DNA from: Bog-756 sp963699055
Lineage (GTDB): Bacteria > Actinomycetota > Acidimicrobiia > Acidimicrobiales > RAAP-2
NCBI GenBank assembly: GCA_963699055.1
Contig: CAVOTA010000002.1
Coordinates: 930,001 to 994,000 of the forward strand
Direction: 5' to 3'
DNA length: 64,000 nucleotides
Part shown: piece after piece, positions 8,665-18,470 of the stretch
Layout of the letters: every line of letters begins with the position of its first letter
Numbering within the stretch: position 1 is the stretch's first letter
The notes under the pieces: model-generated
What the model was told of the DNA's origin: nothing
Databases searched by the model: none
The model's input: the letters and a program-made list of their open reading frames with translations, nothing else
Translations under genes and position numbers: made by a program

Positions 8665-10671
8665 TCACGCCGGGGTGGGCGCGGCCAGGGCGCACGCGGC
8701 CGACGCCTCGATCGACGGCACGGTGCCGTCGGCCGGCCCGGCCGCACAGCGGGTGAGCGCCCCGGCATCCAGGGTCGACGGGGGTCCGGCGGTGTCGACG
8801 TCGCGCCACACCCAGGCCCGGGCCACGTACTGCGGTGCCCGGCCGGTGGCGGCGGTCATCAGCACGACGATGGCCCGCACCTCGAACACCTGCTCGTACT
8901 CGGGCAGTCCGCGCGGGTCCGGCAGGACGACCCCCGTCACCCCCCAACCGTCCAGGGCGTCGCGCACGGTGGCCACCTGACCGGGCACGAACACCTGGGG
9001 GCCGCCGGACAGGGAGATGTCCGCCAGGTACTGCTCGCCGACCCGCTCCCTGCCGGCGCGGGACGGGATCGAGTCGGGCCCGCCACCGCCCACCATGGCG
9101 TAGGACATCCCGTCGACCGCCTGCCACGTCATGTTGCTCTGGCGGAAGGCGAACGGGAACACCACCAGCACCTGGTGGTCGGATAGGTGCGGGGCGACGG
9201 TGCGGAACCACAGGGGCGGCCGGACCGGGGTCACGGTCAGGGGCAGCCCCTGGGCGAGGTAGGCGGCGATCGGGACCAGGGCGATCGCCACCACCAGGAG
9301 GCCGACGGCGGCGGCGGCCACCGGCTGGCCCGGGGCCGGGCGGGCCGCGTGCGCCGGGCGGGTGCCGGAGCGCGAGCCCGTGGCGACCCAGCGGTGGGCG
9401 TGGTCGCACACGAGGCCCAGCAGCACGGCTGCGCACAGGTAGACGACGATGCCGAACCGGCTCGGGATCACATTGCCCATCAGCGGGGCGTGCACCACCA
9501 GCCGCCACAGCGTCCAGCCGTGCATCGACAGGCCGAGCGACAGGAAGGCGGCGAGCAGGCCGACGGCGGCGAACAGCCACAGCCGCACGTCCCGCCACCA
9601 CAGCACCAGGCCCGCGACGACCACGCCGGCCAGTCCCCATCCCAGGTACTGCTCCGACAGCGTCGGCGCCTGGTACCCGCCGAGCTGGTGGGTCAACGCG
9701 GTGACGTGGGCCGACGGCGTCATCGGGTGCAGGAACAGGCCGAGCGAGTTGCCGCCGTAGCTGAGCAGGCCGCCGCTCCCCCACACGCCACCCGACAGGT
9801 GGCCCGGCCCGGCCAGCGCGAACCACGCCGGATAGGCCAGCAGCACCACCGAGCACACCAGGGCGGCACTGGCGGCGCGCAGCGCGTACCGGACACGGGC
9901 CACCAGGACGTCCCGGTGGAGCGCCGCCCACCCCACCACCAGCAGACACCCGACACCGGCGCCGATCAGCGTGATGACCAGTACCTCCGTCCCCACCGAC
10001 AGCTGCACGAGCAGGAGCGCCCCGATGGCGAGCCCGGTGACCCACGGGCGCCACCGCTGCCGGACCAGCAGCTCGTCGAGGCACAGCACGAGCAGCGGGG
10101 GCACCGGGGCGAACCCGAGCATGAGGTGGGCGTCGGTCAGGCTGACGATCACGAAGGGCGAGAACCCGTAGAGCAGTCCGCCGGCGAAGGCGGCCGGCGC
10201 CCAGGACACCCACCGGCGCAGCAGGACGTACATGGCCAGCGCCGACAGGAACGGGCTGAGGGTCAGGGCCACGTTCAGCGTGGCGATCGGCCCGAACGCC
10301 CAGGTGACGGGGGCCAGCACGATCCCGAGGCCGACCTCGGCGGTGTTGGAGAGCAGGTTGATCCCGGTCGGGTGGAACAGGTACGTCGAGTAGAGGGGGT
10401 CGAGCCCGTGCGCCATCGCGTAGGCCGGCCACTCCAGGAACCAGGTGAACAGGGACGTGTCGCCACAGCCGCAGGTGGTCGTCGACGTCGGGTGGGTCGA
10501 CCACACGTGCCACCACAGGGCGACCGACAGCACCAGGTACACCCCGGCGCCGGCCAGGAGGGACCACCGTCCGCGGCTACCGCCGCCCGCCGCGGCGTCG
10601 GCTCCCTGCTCCGCCGGGCCGTCGGCCGTGCCGGTCCCGACGTCCGACGTCGTGCGGTCGACCACGGTCAC
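8665..10671 (-). CDS. CGCGD-family polytopic membrane protein, GT-C-like
   Basis: 668 residues. A single membrane segment is followed by an exofacial loop with HPTSTTTCGCGD (CGCGD at 67-71). There are then about ten more hydrophobic segments and a C-terminal exofacial domain with LWFRTVAPHLS, MTWQAVDGMSYAMVGGGG and WGVTGVVLP. The acidic residue in the first outer loop is where GT-C glycosyltransferases keep their catalytic Asp, so this is probably a membrane glycosyltransferase with a double-Cys loop. I cannot assign a Pfam family with certainty; YfhO-like or PTPS-related families are alternatives. GTG 10671 overlaps the TGA of the upstream gene by 4 nt. It belongs to a run of coupled minus-strand genes from 18470 down to 8665. 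Confidence 0.82.
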   Translation of the reverse strand: MTVVDRTTSDVGTGTADGPAEQGADAAAGGGSRGRWSLLAGAGVYLVLSVALWWHVWSTHPTSTTTCGCGDTSLFTWFLEWPAYAMAHGLDPLYSTYLFHPTGINLLSNTAEVGLGIVLAPVTWAFGPIATLNVALTLSPFLSALAMYVLLRRWVSWAPAAFAGGLLYGFSPFVIVSLTDAHLMLGFAPVPPLLVLCLDELLVRQRWRPWVTGLAIGALLLVQLSVGTEVLVITLIGAGVGCLLVVGWAALHRDVLVARVRYALRAASAALVCSVVLLAYPAWFALAGPGHLSGGVWGSGGLLSYGGNSLGLFLHPMTPSAHVTALTHQLGGYQAPTLSEQYLGWGLAGVVVAGLVLWWRDVRLWLFAAVGLLAAFLSLGLSMHGWTLWRLVVHAPLMGNVIPSRFGIVVYLCAAVLLGLVCDHAHRWVATGSRSGTRPAHAARPAPGQPVAAAAVGLLVVAIALVPIAAYLAQGLPLTVTPVRPPLWFRTVAPHLSDHQVLVVFPFAFRQSNMTWQAVDGMSYAMVGGGGPDSIPSRAGRERVGEQYLADISLSGGPQVFVPGQVATVRDALDGWGVTGVVLPDPRGLPEYEQVFEVRAIVVLMTAATGRAPQYVARAWVWRDVDTAGPPSTLDAGALTRCAAGPADGTVPSIEASAACALAAPTPA

Positions 10672-12209
10672 GAGGGCACCCCGACCGGCGTGACGGCATC
10701 GGCCGTCGACCGGTCGGACACGGTCCCGACCGTGTCGGCCGACTCCGTGGGCGCCGCACCGTCGGCGGCCCGCAGGGCGGCCGGACCGCACGAGGCGACC
10801 ACGGCCCAGGCCCCGACGATCCACCACGCCTGCAGGACGGGGTACTCGGTGATCCGGTGCACGGTCGAGCGGATCCACGGGAGGATGGCGCCGGTCCCGG
10901 TCACCAGCGCCCCGCCCACGGCCACCAGCCCGACGGCCAGTGCCAGCCACGCCCACAGGTCGTTGCCGACACCCGCGCGGCGCCGCACCGCCGGCAGCGC
11001 CAGGCCGCCCACCACCGCCAGCGGCAGGGCGAGGACCAGGACGTGGAGATAGGGGCTCATGCCGTGCACCACCGCCGAGGCGCGGCTCCCGGTGGCGCCC
11101 GACGTGGTGAACGTCGTCGTGGCGCCCCGGGCGCCGATGACGTGCATGAGCACCGGCCACCACACCAGGACGGCGACCTCGGCTGCGGCCACCGCCACCG
11201 GGCCACGCCAGCGGCGCCGGCCGCCCCGCAGCCCGTCGGGGCCCACCGCCCGGGCGCCCACCAGGGCGACCAGGGCGAGGGCGGTCACCAGTCCCTCGTT
11301 CTTCGACAGACCGGCCACCAGGACGAGGACGGCGGCGGCGGCCCGCGTCGACGGGTCGACCCGGGACTGCAGGCCGAAGGCGACGGCGCCCACGGCGGCC
11401 AGGGACCAGATGGGGTCGGCGTACCCGTTGGTCAGGAAGGGCTCGGTCACCCCGGCGGCCACCGGCACCAGCAGCACGGCGGCCACCACCCCGGCGACCT
11501 GGGGGGCGAGCGCCGGACGGGTGCCGCGTCCGGCGCCGTGGCGTCCCGCCGACGCCGGCGCGGCCAGCCGGACGGCAGCCGTCCGTCCGCACTCGACCAG
11601 GGCGAGGGCGGCGGCGGCCAGGGCGCAGGCGTTCAGCACGGCCACCGTCGTGACGCCGAGGCGGGCGGTGTGGACACCGGTGACCCGCCACGCCACCGCG
11701 GTGGCGGCGCTGACGAGCGGCGGGTAGGCGCTCTGGGTGAGGACGAGTCCCCGGACCCGCAGGTCCACCAGCACCTGGGCGTGACTCTGGAGGAACCACC
11801 CGGGCCGCATCACCCACAGGGCCCGTGCGTCGAACCCGACGGTCGGGGTGCGCAGACCGCGCATCGACCAGGCACAGGCCGCCACCACGCCCACGAACCC
11901 GACGATCCCGACCCATCGCTGCCCCGCAACGGAGCGACCCCGGGCCGGGGCCCACGGGCCGAGGTCCGGCCGGCGCACCCGCACGGCCAGCGCCACGGCG
12001 GCGGCGGCCAGGGCGAACCCGACGAACCAGGCGATCAGGGTGCCGCCGAACGACACCGCGGCCGTGGCGGCCAGCGCGGCCACCACCGCTCCGCCCAGCG
12101 GTGCCAGGGGGACGAGGACCCAGCGGGGACCGACGGTGGCGGCCACCGGCACCAGCCCGGCGGCGGCCAGTACGACGAGGGCCACGACGGTGGCGGACAG
12201 GGTGCTCAC
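10668..12209 (-). CDS. Polytopic membrane protein, GT-C/ArnT-like
   Basis: 513 residues with about twelve hydrophobic segments. After the third or fourth segment comes GFDARALWVM, and then SAYPPLVSA. This D...W and YPPL pairing is typical of PMT/ArnT-type GT-C enzymes. Further on, LTNGYADPIW and SKNEGLV resemble conserved loops of actinobacterial GT-C proteins. It lacks the CGCGD loop of its neighbours and is a different family. GTG 12209 overlaps the stop of the upstream small gene (GTGA), and its own stop overlaps the next start, so it is translated in a coupled chain. Donor and acceptor sugars cannot be read from the sequence. Confidence 0.78.
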   Translation of the reverse strand: MSTLSATVVALVVLAAAGLVPVAATVGPRWVLVPLAPLGGAVVAALAATAAVSFGGTLIAWFVGFALAAAAVALAVRVRRPDLGPWAPARGRSVAGQRWVGIVGFVGVVAACAWSMRGLRTPTVGFDARALWVMRPGWFLQSHAQVLVDLRVRGLVLTQSAYPPLVSAATAVAWRVTGVHTARLGVTTVAVLNACALAAAALALVECGRTAAVRLAAPASAGRHGAGRGTRPALAPQVAGVVAAVLLVPVAAGVTEPFLTNGYADPIWSLAAVGAVAFGLQSRVDPSTRAAAAVLVLVAGLSKNEGLVTALALVALVGARAVGPDGLRGGRRRWRGPVAVAAAEVAVLVWWPVLMHVIGARGATTTFTTSGATGSRASAVVHGMSPYLHVLVLALPLAVVGGLALPAVRRRAGVGNDLWAWLALAVGLVAVGGALVTGTGAILPWIRSTVHRITEYPVLQAWWIVGAWAVVASCGPAALRAADGAAPTESADTVGTVSDRSTADAVTPVGVPS

Positions 12210-12706
12210 AGCGGTGGCGCCGGGGGCGGCCCCTGGCCCGGGACCTGGGCGCCGGTGCCCAGGCGGACCACCCGGACCCCGCCGGGGCCCACCGTCGTCG
12301 CCACCACCCTCGTGCCCAGGCAGGTGCCGGGCGCGGCGGTCCCGTCGTCGAGGGTCAGCACCACCTGGGCGTGGGACGGCGGGTCGGCGACCGTCACCCA
12401 GCTGCCGAAGCCCTTGATCATGGTGACCACGTCGGCCAGGTTGCCGGTGCTGAGGGCCACGGTCTGCCCGGGCCGGACCAGGCTGTGGGCCTGGACGTCG
12501 AGGCAGTGGTAGAAGGCGTCGTCGACCGAGGCGTCGTGGACGGCGTGGGCCGACAGCTGGGCGGACACGGTGCGGTCGCCCCGGACGGCCTGGCCGGCCA
12601 GGGACACCACGGCGACCACGCCCACCAGGGCGCACACCACCGTCACGACCACCGTCTTCGCCGGGCGGGGTCGGCGCGTCCCCTGCGGGGTTCCGACTGC
12701 CGTCAC
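12206..12706 (-). CDS. Small exported or membrane-anchored protein, unknown function
   Basis: 166 residues. A basic start (GTRRPRPAK) is followed by one hydrophobic segment at about 19-41 (VVVTVVCALVGVVAVVSLAG), then an extracytoplasmic domain of about 120 residues with FYHCLDVQAHSLV, ADVVTMIKGFGSWVTV and one more Cys. The two Cys could form a disulfide. I do not recognise the family. The gene starts with GTG 12706 and is coupled to the GT-C-like gene downstream by a GTGA overlap, which suggests an accessory partner. An alternative is that it is a split-off exofacial domain of a larger transferase. Confidence 0.65.
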   Translation of the reverse strand: MTAVGTPQGTRRPRPAKTVVVTVVCALVGVVAVVSLAGQAVRGDRTVSAQLSAHAVHDASVDDAFYHCLDVQAHSLVRPGQTVALSTGNLADVVTMIKGFGSWVTVADPPSHAQVVLTLDDGTAAPGTCLGTRVVATTVGPGGVRVVRLGTGAQVPGQGPPPAPPL

Positions 12707-12734
12707 GGGGGCTGACGCTACCAGTCGACCCCGG

Positions 12735-14711
12735 TCATCCCGGGGCCAGCACGCAGGCCGCGACCCGGGCCACCGCGGCGGGTACGCCGGTCCCCCCGAT
12801 GGCCACGCAGCGGGCCAGGGCGGCCGGTGTCGGGCCCGGGCCCACCGGCATCCCGGCCCCGACCCCGGTCCACACCCACGAGCCGGCCTGGCGTGCCGGC
12901 GCCCGCCCGAGCACCGCCGTCACGAATGCCGCGGTGTACGGCACCGAGGTCACCCGGTCGTAGGCCGCCAGACCCGGCTCGTCGGGGAGGACCACCCCGG
13001 TCACCCCCCAGGCCGTCAGCGCCCGACGGGTGGCGGCCACGTCGCCCGGACGGAGGACCTGGGCGGTGAAGGAGAACGAGGCGCGGGCGATGGCGTCGGC
13101 GCCCGCCTGCTCCGCGCCCGCCCGCTGGATCACGCCACCCGGGCCCCCGCCCCCCACCATGTCGTAGGGGAAGCCGACGACGGCCTGCCACGCCATGGCG
13201 CTCTCGATCAGTTGGTACGGCACCGGGAAGACCAGCAGCACGCGGTGGGCGGGCAACCGGGGGGCGACGGCGGTGAACCAGGTCGGCGGACGGACCGGCT
13301 GGGTGGTCATGGGCACGGTGGGCGCCAGGTAGGCGGCCACCGGCCCGAGGGCGACGGCGGCCACCGCCAGTCCGGCGACCGGTGGCGCCCACCGGCGCAG
13401 AGGACCACCCGCCGTCCTCGTCCGGACGCGGACCGCGGCCCGGGTGTGGTCGACGACGATGCCCAGGACCACGCCGAGCGCCAGGTAGGTCACGACCACG
13501 AACCGGCTCGGGATGATGTTCTCGAGCAGGGGGCGCTCGGCCAGCACCTGCCAGGGCAACCACAGCGTCCGGTCGGCCCCGAGCGACAGCACGGCCGACA
13601 CGACGGCCAGGGCGCCGAAGCAGAGCAGGCGCCGGTCGCGCCGCCAGGCGACCAGCCCGAACACGGCCACCGCCGTCATCCCGAGTCCGACGTACTGACC
13701 CGAGAGCGTGGGGCCCTGGTAGCCGCCGACCCGGTGGGTGAAGAGGGTGAAGCCGGCCGACACCGGGGTGGGCCACAGGAAGGCGCGCACGGTGGTGCCC
13801 TCGGTCCCGAGCTCGAGGGTGGGCCACACCCGTCCCGACGTGTGGGCCGGCCCGGCCAGCGCGAACCAGGTGGGCCAGGCCAGGAGCACCCCGGCGGTGG
13901 CGGCGGCGGTGCCGAGCCCGACGGCCAGCCGCCGCGCCACGGCCGACCGGACGCGCCGGTGGGCCAGCCCGTAGCCGAGGAGGACGAGCGCGGCGGGCAC
14001 GGCGACGATGCCGAGCAGCAGGAGCACCTCGGTCCCGACGAAGAATTGGACCACCAGCAGCAGGCCGAGCGCGACGCCGACGACGGCCGGCCGGCGCCGG
14101 CCGCTCAGCAGCTCGTCGACACAGGCCACGACCAGGGGCGGCACCACCGCCCACCCCAGCATCAGGTGGGCGTCGGACAGGCTGACCAGGACCAGCGGGG
14201 AGAACCCGTAGACGAGGCCGGCGACGAACGCCGCCGGGGCCCACGCCACCCAGCGGCGCACCAGCACGAAGCAGGCGAGCGCCGACAGCGCCGGCGCCAG
14301 GGTGAGGGCGACGTCGAGGGACGACACCGGGCCGAAGGCCCAGGTCACCGGGGCCAGCACCACGCCGAGTGCCAGGACGGACGTGTTGGCCAGCAGGTTG
14401 ACGCCGCCCGGATGGGACATGGCCGTCGAGGAGAAGGGGTCGAGGCCGTGGGCGAGGGCGTGGGCGGGCCAGGCGATGAACCACAGGAAGAGCGCGCTGT
14501 CGCCGCAGCCGCAGGTGGTGGTGGCTGTCGGGTGCGACGACCACACGCCCCACCACACCACGAGGGCGAGGGCGAGGTACGCGGAACCGGCCAGCACCAG
14601 GGACCGACGGTGGCCCGTCCGTCGCCCCGGTGCCGACGGTGCACCGCGGAGCGCCCGGCCCCGGGCCGCCGGGTCGACCGGACGGCGCTCGACGGCGGCC
14701 GCCTCAGGCAC
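12735..14711 (-). CDS. CGCGD-family polytopic membrane protein, GT-C-like
   Basis: 658 residues. The domain order is as in the gene at 8665-10671: a polar N-terminus, one membrane segment, the loop HPTATTTCGCGD (CGCGD at 67-71), about ten hydrophobic segments, then an exofacial domain with TWFTAVAPRLPAH, MAWQAVVGFPYDMVGGGG, WGVTGVVLPD and a final ARVAACVLAPG. GTG 14711 is chosen; it lies inside the end of the upstream gene (8-nt overlap) in the right frame. The protein is clearly a diverged tandem paralog, not a recent copy. Its function is inferred to be membrane glycosyl transfer. A scaffold or transport role is not excluded. Confidence 0.82.
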   Translation of the reverse strand: MPEAAAVERRPVDPAARGRALRGAPSAPGRRTGHRRSLVLAGSAYLALALVVWWGVWSSHPTATTTCGCGDSALFLWFIAWPAHALAHGLDPFSSTAMSHPGGVNLLANTSVLALGVVLAPVTWAFGPVSSLDVALTLAPALSALACFVLVRRWVAWAPAAFVAGLVYGFSPLVLVSLSDAHLMLGWAVVPPLVVACVDELLSGRRRPAVVGVALGLLLVVQFFVGTEVLLLLGIVAVPAALVLLGYGLAHRRVRSAVARRLAVGLGTAAATAGVLLAWPTWFALAGPAHTSGRVWPTLELGTEGTTVRAFLWPTPVSAGFTLFTHRVGGYQGPTLSGQYVGLGMTAVAVFGLVAWRRDRRLLCFGALAVVSAVLSLGADRTLWLPWQVLAERPLLENIIPSRFVVVTYLALGVVLGIVVDHTRAAVRVRTRTAGGPLRRWAPPVAGLAVAAVALGPVAAYLAPTVPMTTQPVRPPTWFTAVAPRLPAHRVLLVFPVPYQLIESAMAWQAVVGFPYDMVGGGGPGGVIQRAGAEQAGADAIARASFSFTAQVLRPGDVAATRRALTAWGVTGVVLPDEPGLAAYDRVTSVPYTAAFVTAVLGRAPARQAGSWVWTGVGAGMPVGPGPTPAALARCVAIGGTGVPAAVARVAACVLAPG

Positions 14712-16629
14712 CGGCGTCCCCGGCCGCACCTTTGGACGCGTCGGCCAGGATGCAGTCGGGCACGGCCTGGCGGTCGGCCGCCGCCGCCACCGGACCGGTG
14801 GTGCAGTGGTCGAAGGCCGCCCCCGACGCCGGGACCGGGGCGGGCGCCGCCGCCACCGCGTCCCACACCCACGCCCGGTCCTCGTAGACCGGGGCCGCAC
14901 CCAGGACCGCCGTGAGGAATCCCACCGCATAGGACGCGGCACGGCCCTGCTCGTAGGCCGGCAGGTCGGGTTGGTCGGGCACCACCATGGTGGTCACCCG
15001 CCAGAGGGAGAGCGACCGCCGGACGGCGGCGGCGGCGGAGGCGGTGGGGTACGGGGCCGGGCCGAGCGGCAGCGACGCGGCGGACAGCACCTCGAACCCC
15101 GCACGCGCCGCGCCCGCCCGGGACGGCTGGCCCTGGGGGCCGCCGCCACCCGCCTGGGCCCACCGCATGGTGGTGACCGCCTGCCACGCCTCCGACGACT
15201 GGAGCCCGGCGAACGGCACCGGGTAGGCCAGCACCACCTGCCCGGGTGGCAGTGCGGCACCCCGCGTGGCGTACCAGGTCGGCAGCACCACCGGCCGGGT
15301 GGTGAGCGGGAGGTTCGGGGCCAGGGCCACCACCGACGGGGCCAGCGCCACCGCCACCAGGCCCCACGCCAGCGCCGTCGCCGTCGACGGCGAGCGCCCG
15401 GCGAGCCACGTCCGGGCGTGGTCGACCGCCAGCGCCGCCAGCACCGCCACGCAGAAGGTCGTCACCAGTACGAACCGGACCTCGACGATGTCCCCGACCC
15501 ACGGCACGTGCTCGAGCGCGTCCCACGGGACCCACGTGCCGTGGCCGGGGGCGAGGGAGAGCCCGGCAGCCACCAGACCGATCCCTGCGAACAGTTGCAG
15601 GCGGCGGTCTCGCCGCCACACCACGGTCCCGACCAGTGCCACCACCAGCACACCGACACCCAGATAGCCGAGGCCCACCAGCACCGGGCCCTGGTACCCG
15701 CCGAAGCGGAGCATCGAGGGGCGGAGGCCGGCCAGACCGCCGGTGGTGACGAAGCCGGCCGCCGTGGTCCCGTACCGTGCCGTGGCCCCGGCCGACCAGA
15801 TGGGGCCGCTCAGGTGCGCCGGGCCGGCCAGCAGGAACCACAGCGGGTAGGCCAGCACCACGGCCGCGGCACCGGCGGCCACCGCGGCACCGGAGACCGC
15901 ACCCCGCACCCGGGGACCGATCGCCCCGGGGTCGGTCACCGCCGCACCCACCACCACCAGGACGACCCCGACGGCGGCGGCCACCACCGTGATCACCAGG
16001 ACCTCGGTGCTCACGAAGAACTGCACCACCACCAGTCCGGCCAGGGCCAGGCCGTTGCGCCACGGGGCCCGGCGCTGGGTGACCAGCAGGTCGGCCAGCA
16101 CCAGGACCACGAGGGGCGGCACGGCCAGGAAGGCGATGTTGAGCTGGTTGAGGGCGAGCTCGGTGACCACGAAGGGCGAGAACCCGTAGGCCAGACCGCC
16201 CAGGAAGGCGGCCGGCGCCCACGACACCCACCGCCGCAGCAGGACGTACATGGCCAGTGCCGAAAGCACCGGGGCCAGGGTCAGGGCCACGTTCATCGAC
16301 GCCACCGGCCCCCACAGCCAGGTGACCGGCGCGGTCACCACGGCCAGGGCCACGACGCTGGTGTCGTCGAGCAGGTTGATCCCGCCGGGGTGGAACAGCC
16401 AGGTCGAGAACAGCAGGTCGTGCCCGTGGGCGAGGGCGTAGGCCGGCCACTGGAAGAACCAGAGGAACCGGGCGGCGTCGCCGCAGCCGCAGGTGGTCGT
16501 CGACGTCGGGTGCGACGACCACGTGCCCCACCACAGCCCCACCCCGGCCACCAGGTAGGCGGCCCCGGCCAGGGCCAGTGCCCGACGTCCGCCCGCCGGC
16601 GGCGCCGCGGGATCGGCCGCCGCCGTCAT
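14704..16629 (-). CDS. CGCGD-family polytopic membrane protein, GT-C-like
   Basis: 641 residues from ATG 16629, which overlaps the upstream TGA (ATGA). The first membrane segment is followed by HPTSTTTCGCGD (CGCGD at 47-51). The predicted exofacial C-terminal domain has TWYATRGAALPPGQ, EAWQAVTTMRWAQAGGGG, RVTTMVVPDQP and two late Cys (DHCTTG, PDCILAD). The middle block AMYVLLRRWVSWAPAAF is shared word for word with the gene at 8665, more similar than either is to the 12735 copy. This is the third intact family member in the same operon. Confidence 0.82.
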   Translation of the reverse strand: MTAAADPAAPPAGGRRALALAGAAYLVAGVGLWWGTWSSHPTSTTTCGCGDAARFLWFFQWPAYALAHGHDLLFSTWLFHPGGINLLDDTSVVALAVVTAPVTWLWGPVASMNVALTLAPVLSALAMYVLLRRWVSWAPAAFLGGLAYGFSPFVVTELALNQLNIAFLAVPPLVVLVLADLLVTQRRAPWRNGLALAGLVVVQFFVSTEVLVITVVAAAVGVVLVVVGAAVTDPGAIGPRVRGAVSGAAVAAGAAAVVLAYPLWFLLAGPAHLSGPIWSAGATARYGTTAAGFVTTGGLAGLRPSMLRFGGYQGPVLVGLGYLGVGVLVVALVGTVVWRRDRRLQLFAGIGLVAAGLSLAPGHGTWVPWDALEHVPWVGDIVEVRFVLVTTFCVAVLAALAVDHARTWLAGRSPSTATALAWGLVAVALAPSVVALAPNLPLTTRPVVLPTWYATRGAALPPGQVVLAYPVPFAGLQSSEAWQAVTTMRWAQAGGGGPQGQPSRAGAARAGFEVLSAASLPLGPAPYPTASAAAAVRRSLSLWRVTTMVVPDQPDLPAYEQGRAASYAVGFLTAVLGAAPVYEDRAWVWDAVAAAPAPVPASGAAFDHCTTGPVAAAADRQAVPDCILADASKGAAGDAGA

Positions 16630-18470
16630 GGCGACACCCGGCGCCCGCACAGCTGCACCGCCGCCACCCGGGGGTCGGCGGAGAAGTGCATCGTGGTGAA
16701 CGACAGGCTGTCCCCGACGTCGGACAGCATCCGGCCGACGGTCAGCGGGCCGGTGATGGCCGCCAGGTACGCCCGCAGCGGGTCGCAGCCGACGGCCCCC
16801 CGGGCGGCGGCCACCGACGCGGCGGACGGACCGCCGGCGACCGAGGTGGACCCGGGCACGCCGAACCGACCCAGCATCCAGGCCGGACCGATGAACTTCT
16901 CGTGGCCGGGACGGGCGTGGTGCTCCACCGTGGTGTGGCTGCCGATCGGGTTGGCCAGCGAGTACTCGTCGAAGACGTAGACGTCCGGGCCGGCCAGGTA
17001 CCCGATCACGCCGATGGCCGGGAGGTCCACCGCCAGCCGGAAGGGGAGCGACGAGTGCGCCGGCAGGGCGGCCGCCGGGTCCAGGGGGACGAAGGGGTCG
17101 GTGACGACCAGGAGTTCCTGACGGCCGGCGGGCACGGCCCGGGCCGCCTCGGCCAGCACGGCGCCGGCCCGGCCCGACAGGGCCCGCGCGTAGTCGGCCG
17201 CGGTGACCGGATGGGCCACGCCGGTGGCGGCGATCCAGCTGAGGCGCTCGTTGGAGATGAACACCGTCTGCGGGTTCAGCCCCGGGACCGGCGGCGGCAC
17301 GAACCGCAGCCAGCCCAGGCACACCACCGACCACACGGCGATGCCGGCGGCCGGCACGGCGAGCACCCCACGCAGGGTGCGCACCCCGGCGAAGACCGGC
17401 AGGCAGAAGGCGAAGAAGGCCGGCAGGAGCAGGCGGGCGTGCATGTAGTCGCCCCCGACCTCCACCACGTAGAGGAGCTGGACCGAGCCGACGACCAGCG
17501 GGGTGCCGAGGAGGAGCACCCCCGTGCGGTCGCCGGCCCGCCACCACGTCACCACCCGCACGGCGACCAGCGGGACGGCCAGGATCGCCGGCAGCCACAG
17601 CGTGTACGGGGCCACGAAGTTCCAGAGGTAGGTGGCACCCTGGGACCACCACGACGAGCCGGCCGCCTTGGCCAGCGCCGTCGACGGGACCAGCAGCGCG
17701 AAGTAGGCCATCCGCGCCACCTCGACCACGACGGGCAGCGCCGCCGCCGCTACGGCCACGGCGGCGGCGCGGCGCACCCGCCCACTCGTCGAGGGCCAGG
17801 TGGGCGAGACCACGAGCAGCACCAACGCGGCCGTCAGCACGGCGGCGCCCAGGAGCAGCTCGGGCCGGATCAGCGGGCCGAGTCCGGCCACGAAGGCGGC
17901 CGGCAGCGCACGGCGTCTACGGTCTGCCACCCGGACCAGCAGCAGGAACGAGACGCCGAGCCACAGGAAGACCATCGACATCTCGAGGCCCGAGGTGGCG
18001 AACTCCCACAACCCGGCGACCACCGACGCCCCGAGGAGCCCGAGGGGCAGCACCGTGCCCTCGTGGTGGCGGGCCCCGAGTCGCACGACGGCCAGGCCGC
18101 CGGCCAGGAACCCACCGGCGGTGCACACCAGGCCGAGCACGACCGACGTCCACTCGAGCGACGCCCACGGGTCCACGCCGTGGGCCACGACCAGGGCGGC
18201 GACCCACAGCGGGTCGGAGTCGACCTCCACCCGCTCCCCCACGTTGAACACCGGGCCGTACCCGGCCAGGAGGTTGTGGACGATGCGGAAGTTGATGAAG
18301 GCGTCCTCGTCGACCCACCGGTACGTCCACGCCCCCATCAGGACGATCACCACCGGCACGAGGACGGGCCACCAGGTGCCCCGCCGGGAGGGGGCACGGC
18401 GGTGGCGCGGTCGGGTCGGGGCCGAGGGGGCTGCGTCGGGCCCGCCCGGGTCGTAACCCGTCGTGACCAC
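16626..18470 (-). CDS. AftB-like (GT89-type) arabinofuranosyltransferase
   Basis: 614 residues. After one membrane segment come YRWVDEDAFINFR (acidic motif at 54-56) and GPVFNVGERVE at 72-82, the hallmark of mycobacterial AftB and related GT-C enzymes. The C-terminal exofacial domain has DVYVFDEYSLANPIGS and RPGHEKFIGPAWMLGRFG, again AftB-like. AftB uses decaprenyl-phosphoryl-arabinofuranose and adds terminal beta-1,2-Araf. Here the donor is likely a polyprenyl-phosphoryl pentose, but which one is inference. GTG 18470 gives a normal short N-terminus. It is the first gene of the minus-strand run and is divergent from the AT3 gene at 18640. A paralog lies at 20076-21899. Confidence 0.85.
   Translation of the reverse strand: MVTTGYDPGGPDAAPSAPTRPRHRRAPSRRGTWWPVLVPVVIVLMGAWTYRWVDEDAFINFRIVHNLLAGYGPVFNVGERVEVDSDPLWVAALVVAHGVDPWASLEWTSVVLGLVCTAGGFLAGGLAVVRLGARHHEGTVLPLGLLGASVVAGLWEFATSGLEMSMVFLWLGVSFLLLVRVADRRRRALPAAFVAGLGPLIRPELLLGAAVLTAALVLLVVSPTWPSTSGRVRRAAAVAVAAAALPVVVEVARMAYFALLVPSTALAKAAGSSWWSQGATYLWNFVAPYTLWLPAILAVPLVAVRVVTWWRAGDRTGVLLLGTPLVVGSVQLLYVVEVGGDYMHARLLLPAFFAFCLPVFAGVRTLRGVLAVPAAGIAVWSVVCLGWLRFVPPPVPGLNPQTVFISNERLSWIAATGVAHPVTAADYARALSGRAGAVLAEAARAVPAGRQELLVVTDPFVPLDPAAALPAHSSLPFRLAVDLPAIGVIGYLAGPDVYVFDEYSLANPIGSHTTVEHHARPGHEKFIGPAWMLGRFGVPGSTSVAGGPSAASVAAARGAVGCDPLRAYLAAITGPLTVGRMLSDVGDSLSFTTMHFSADPRVAAVQLCGRRVSP

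Noticed and set aside
6402..8756. 784-codon plus-strand open frame
   Set aside because: Antisense shadow of the AT3-SGNH copy B; it shows the same HHHHGGGQGDG run as the shadow of copy A because the DNA is duplicated.
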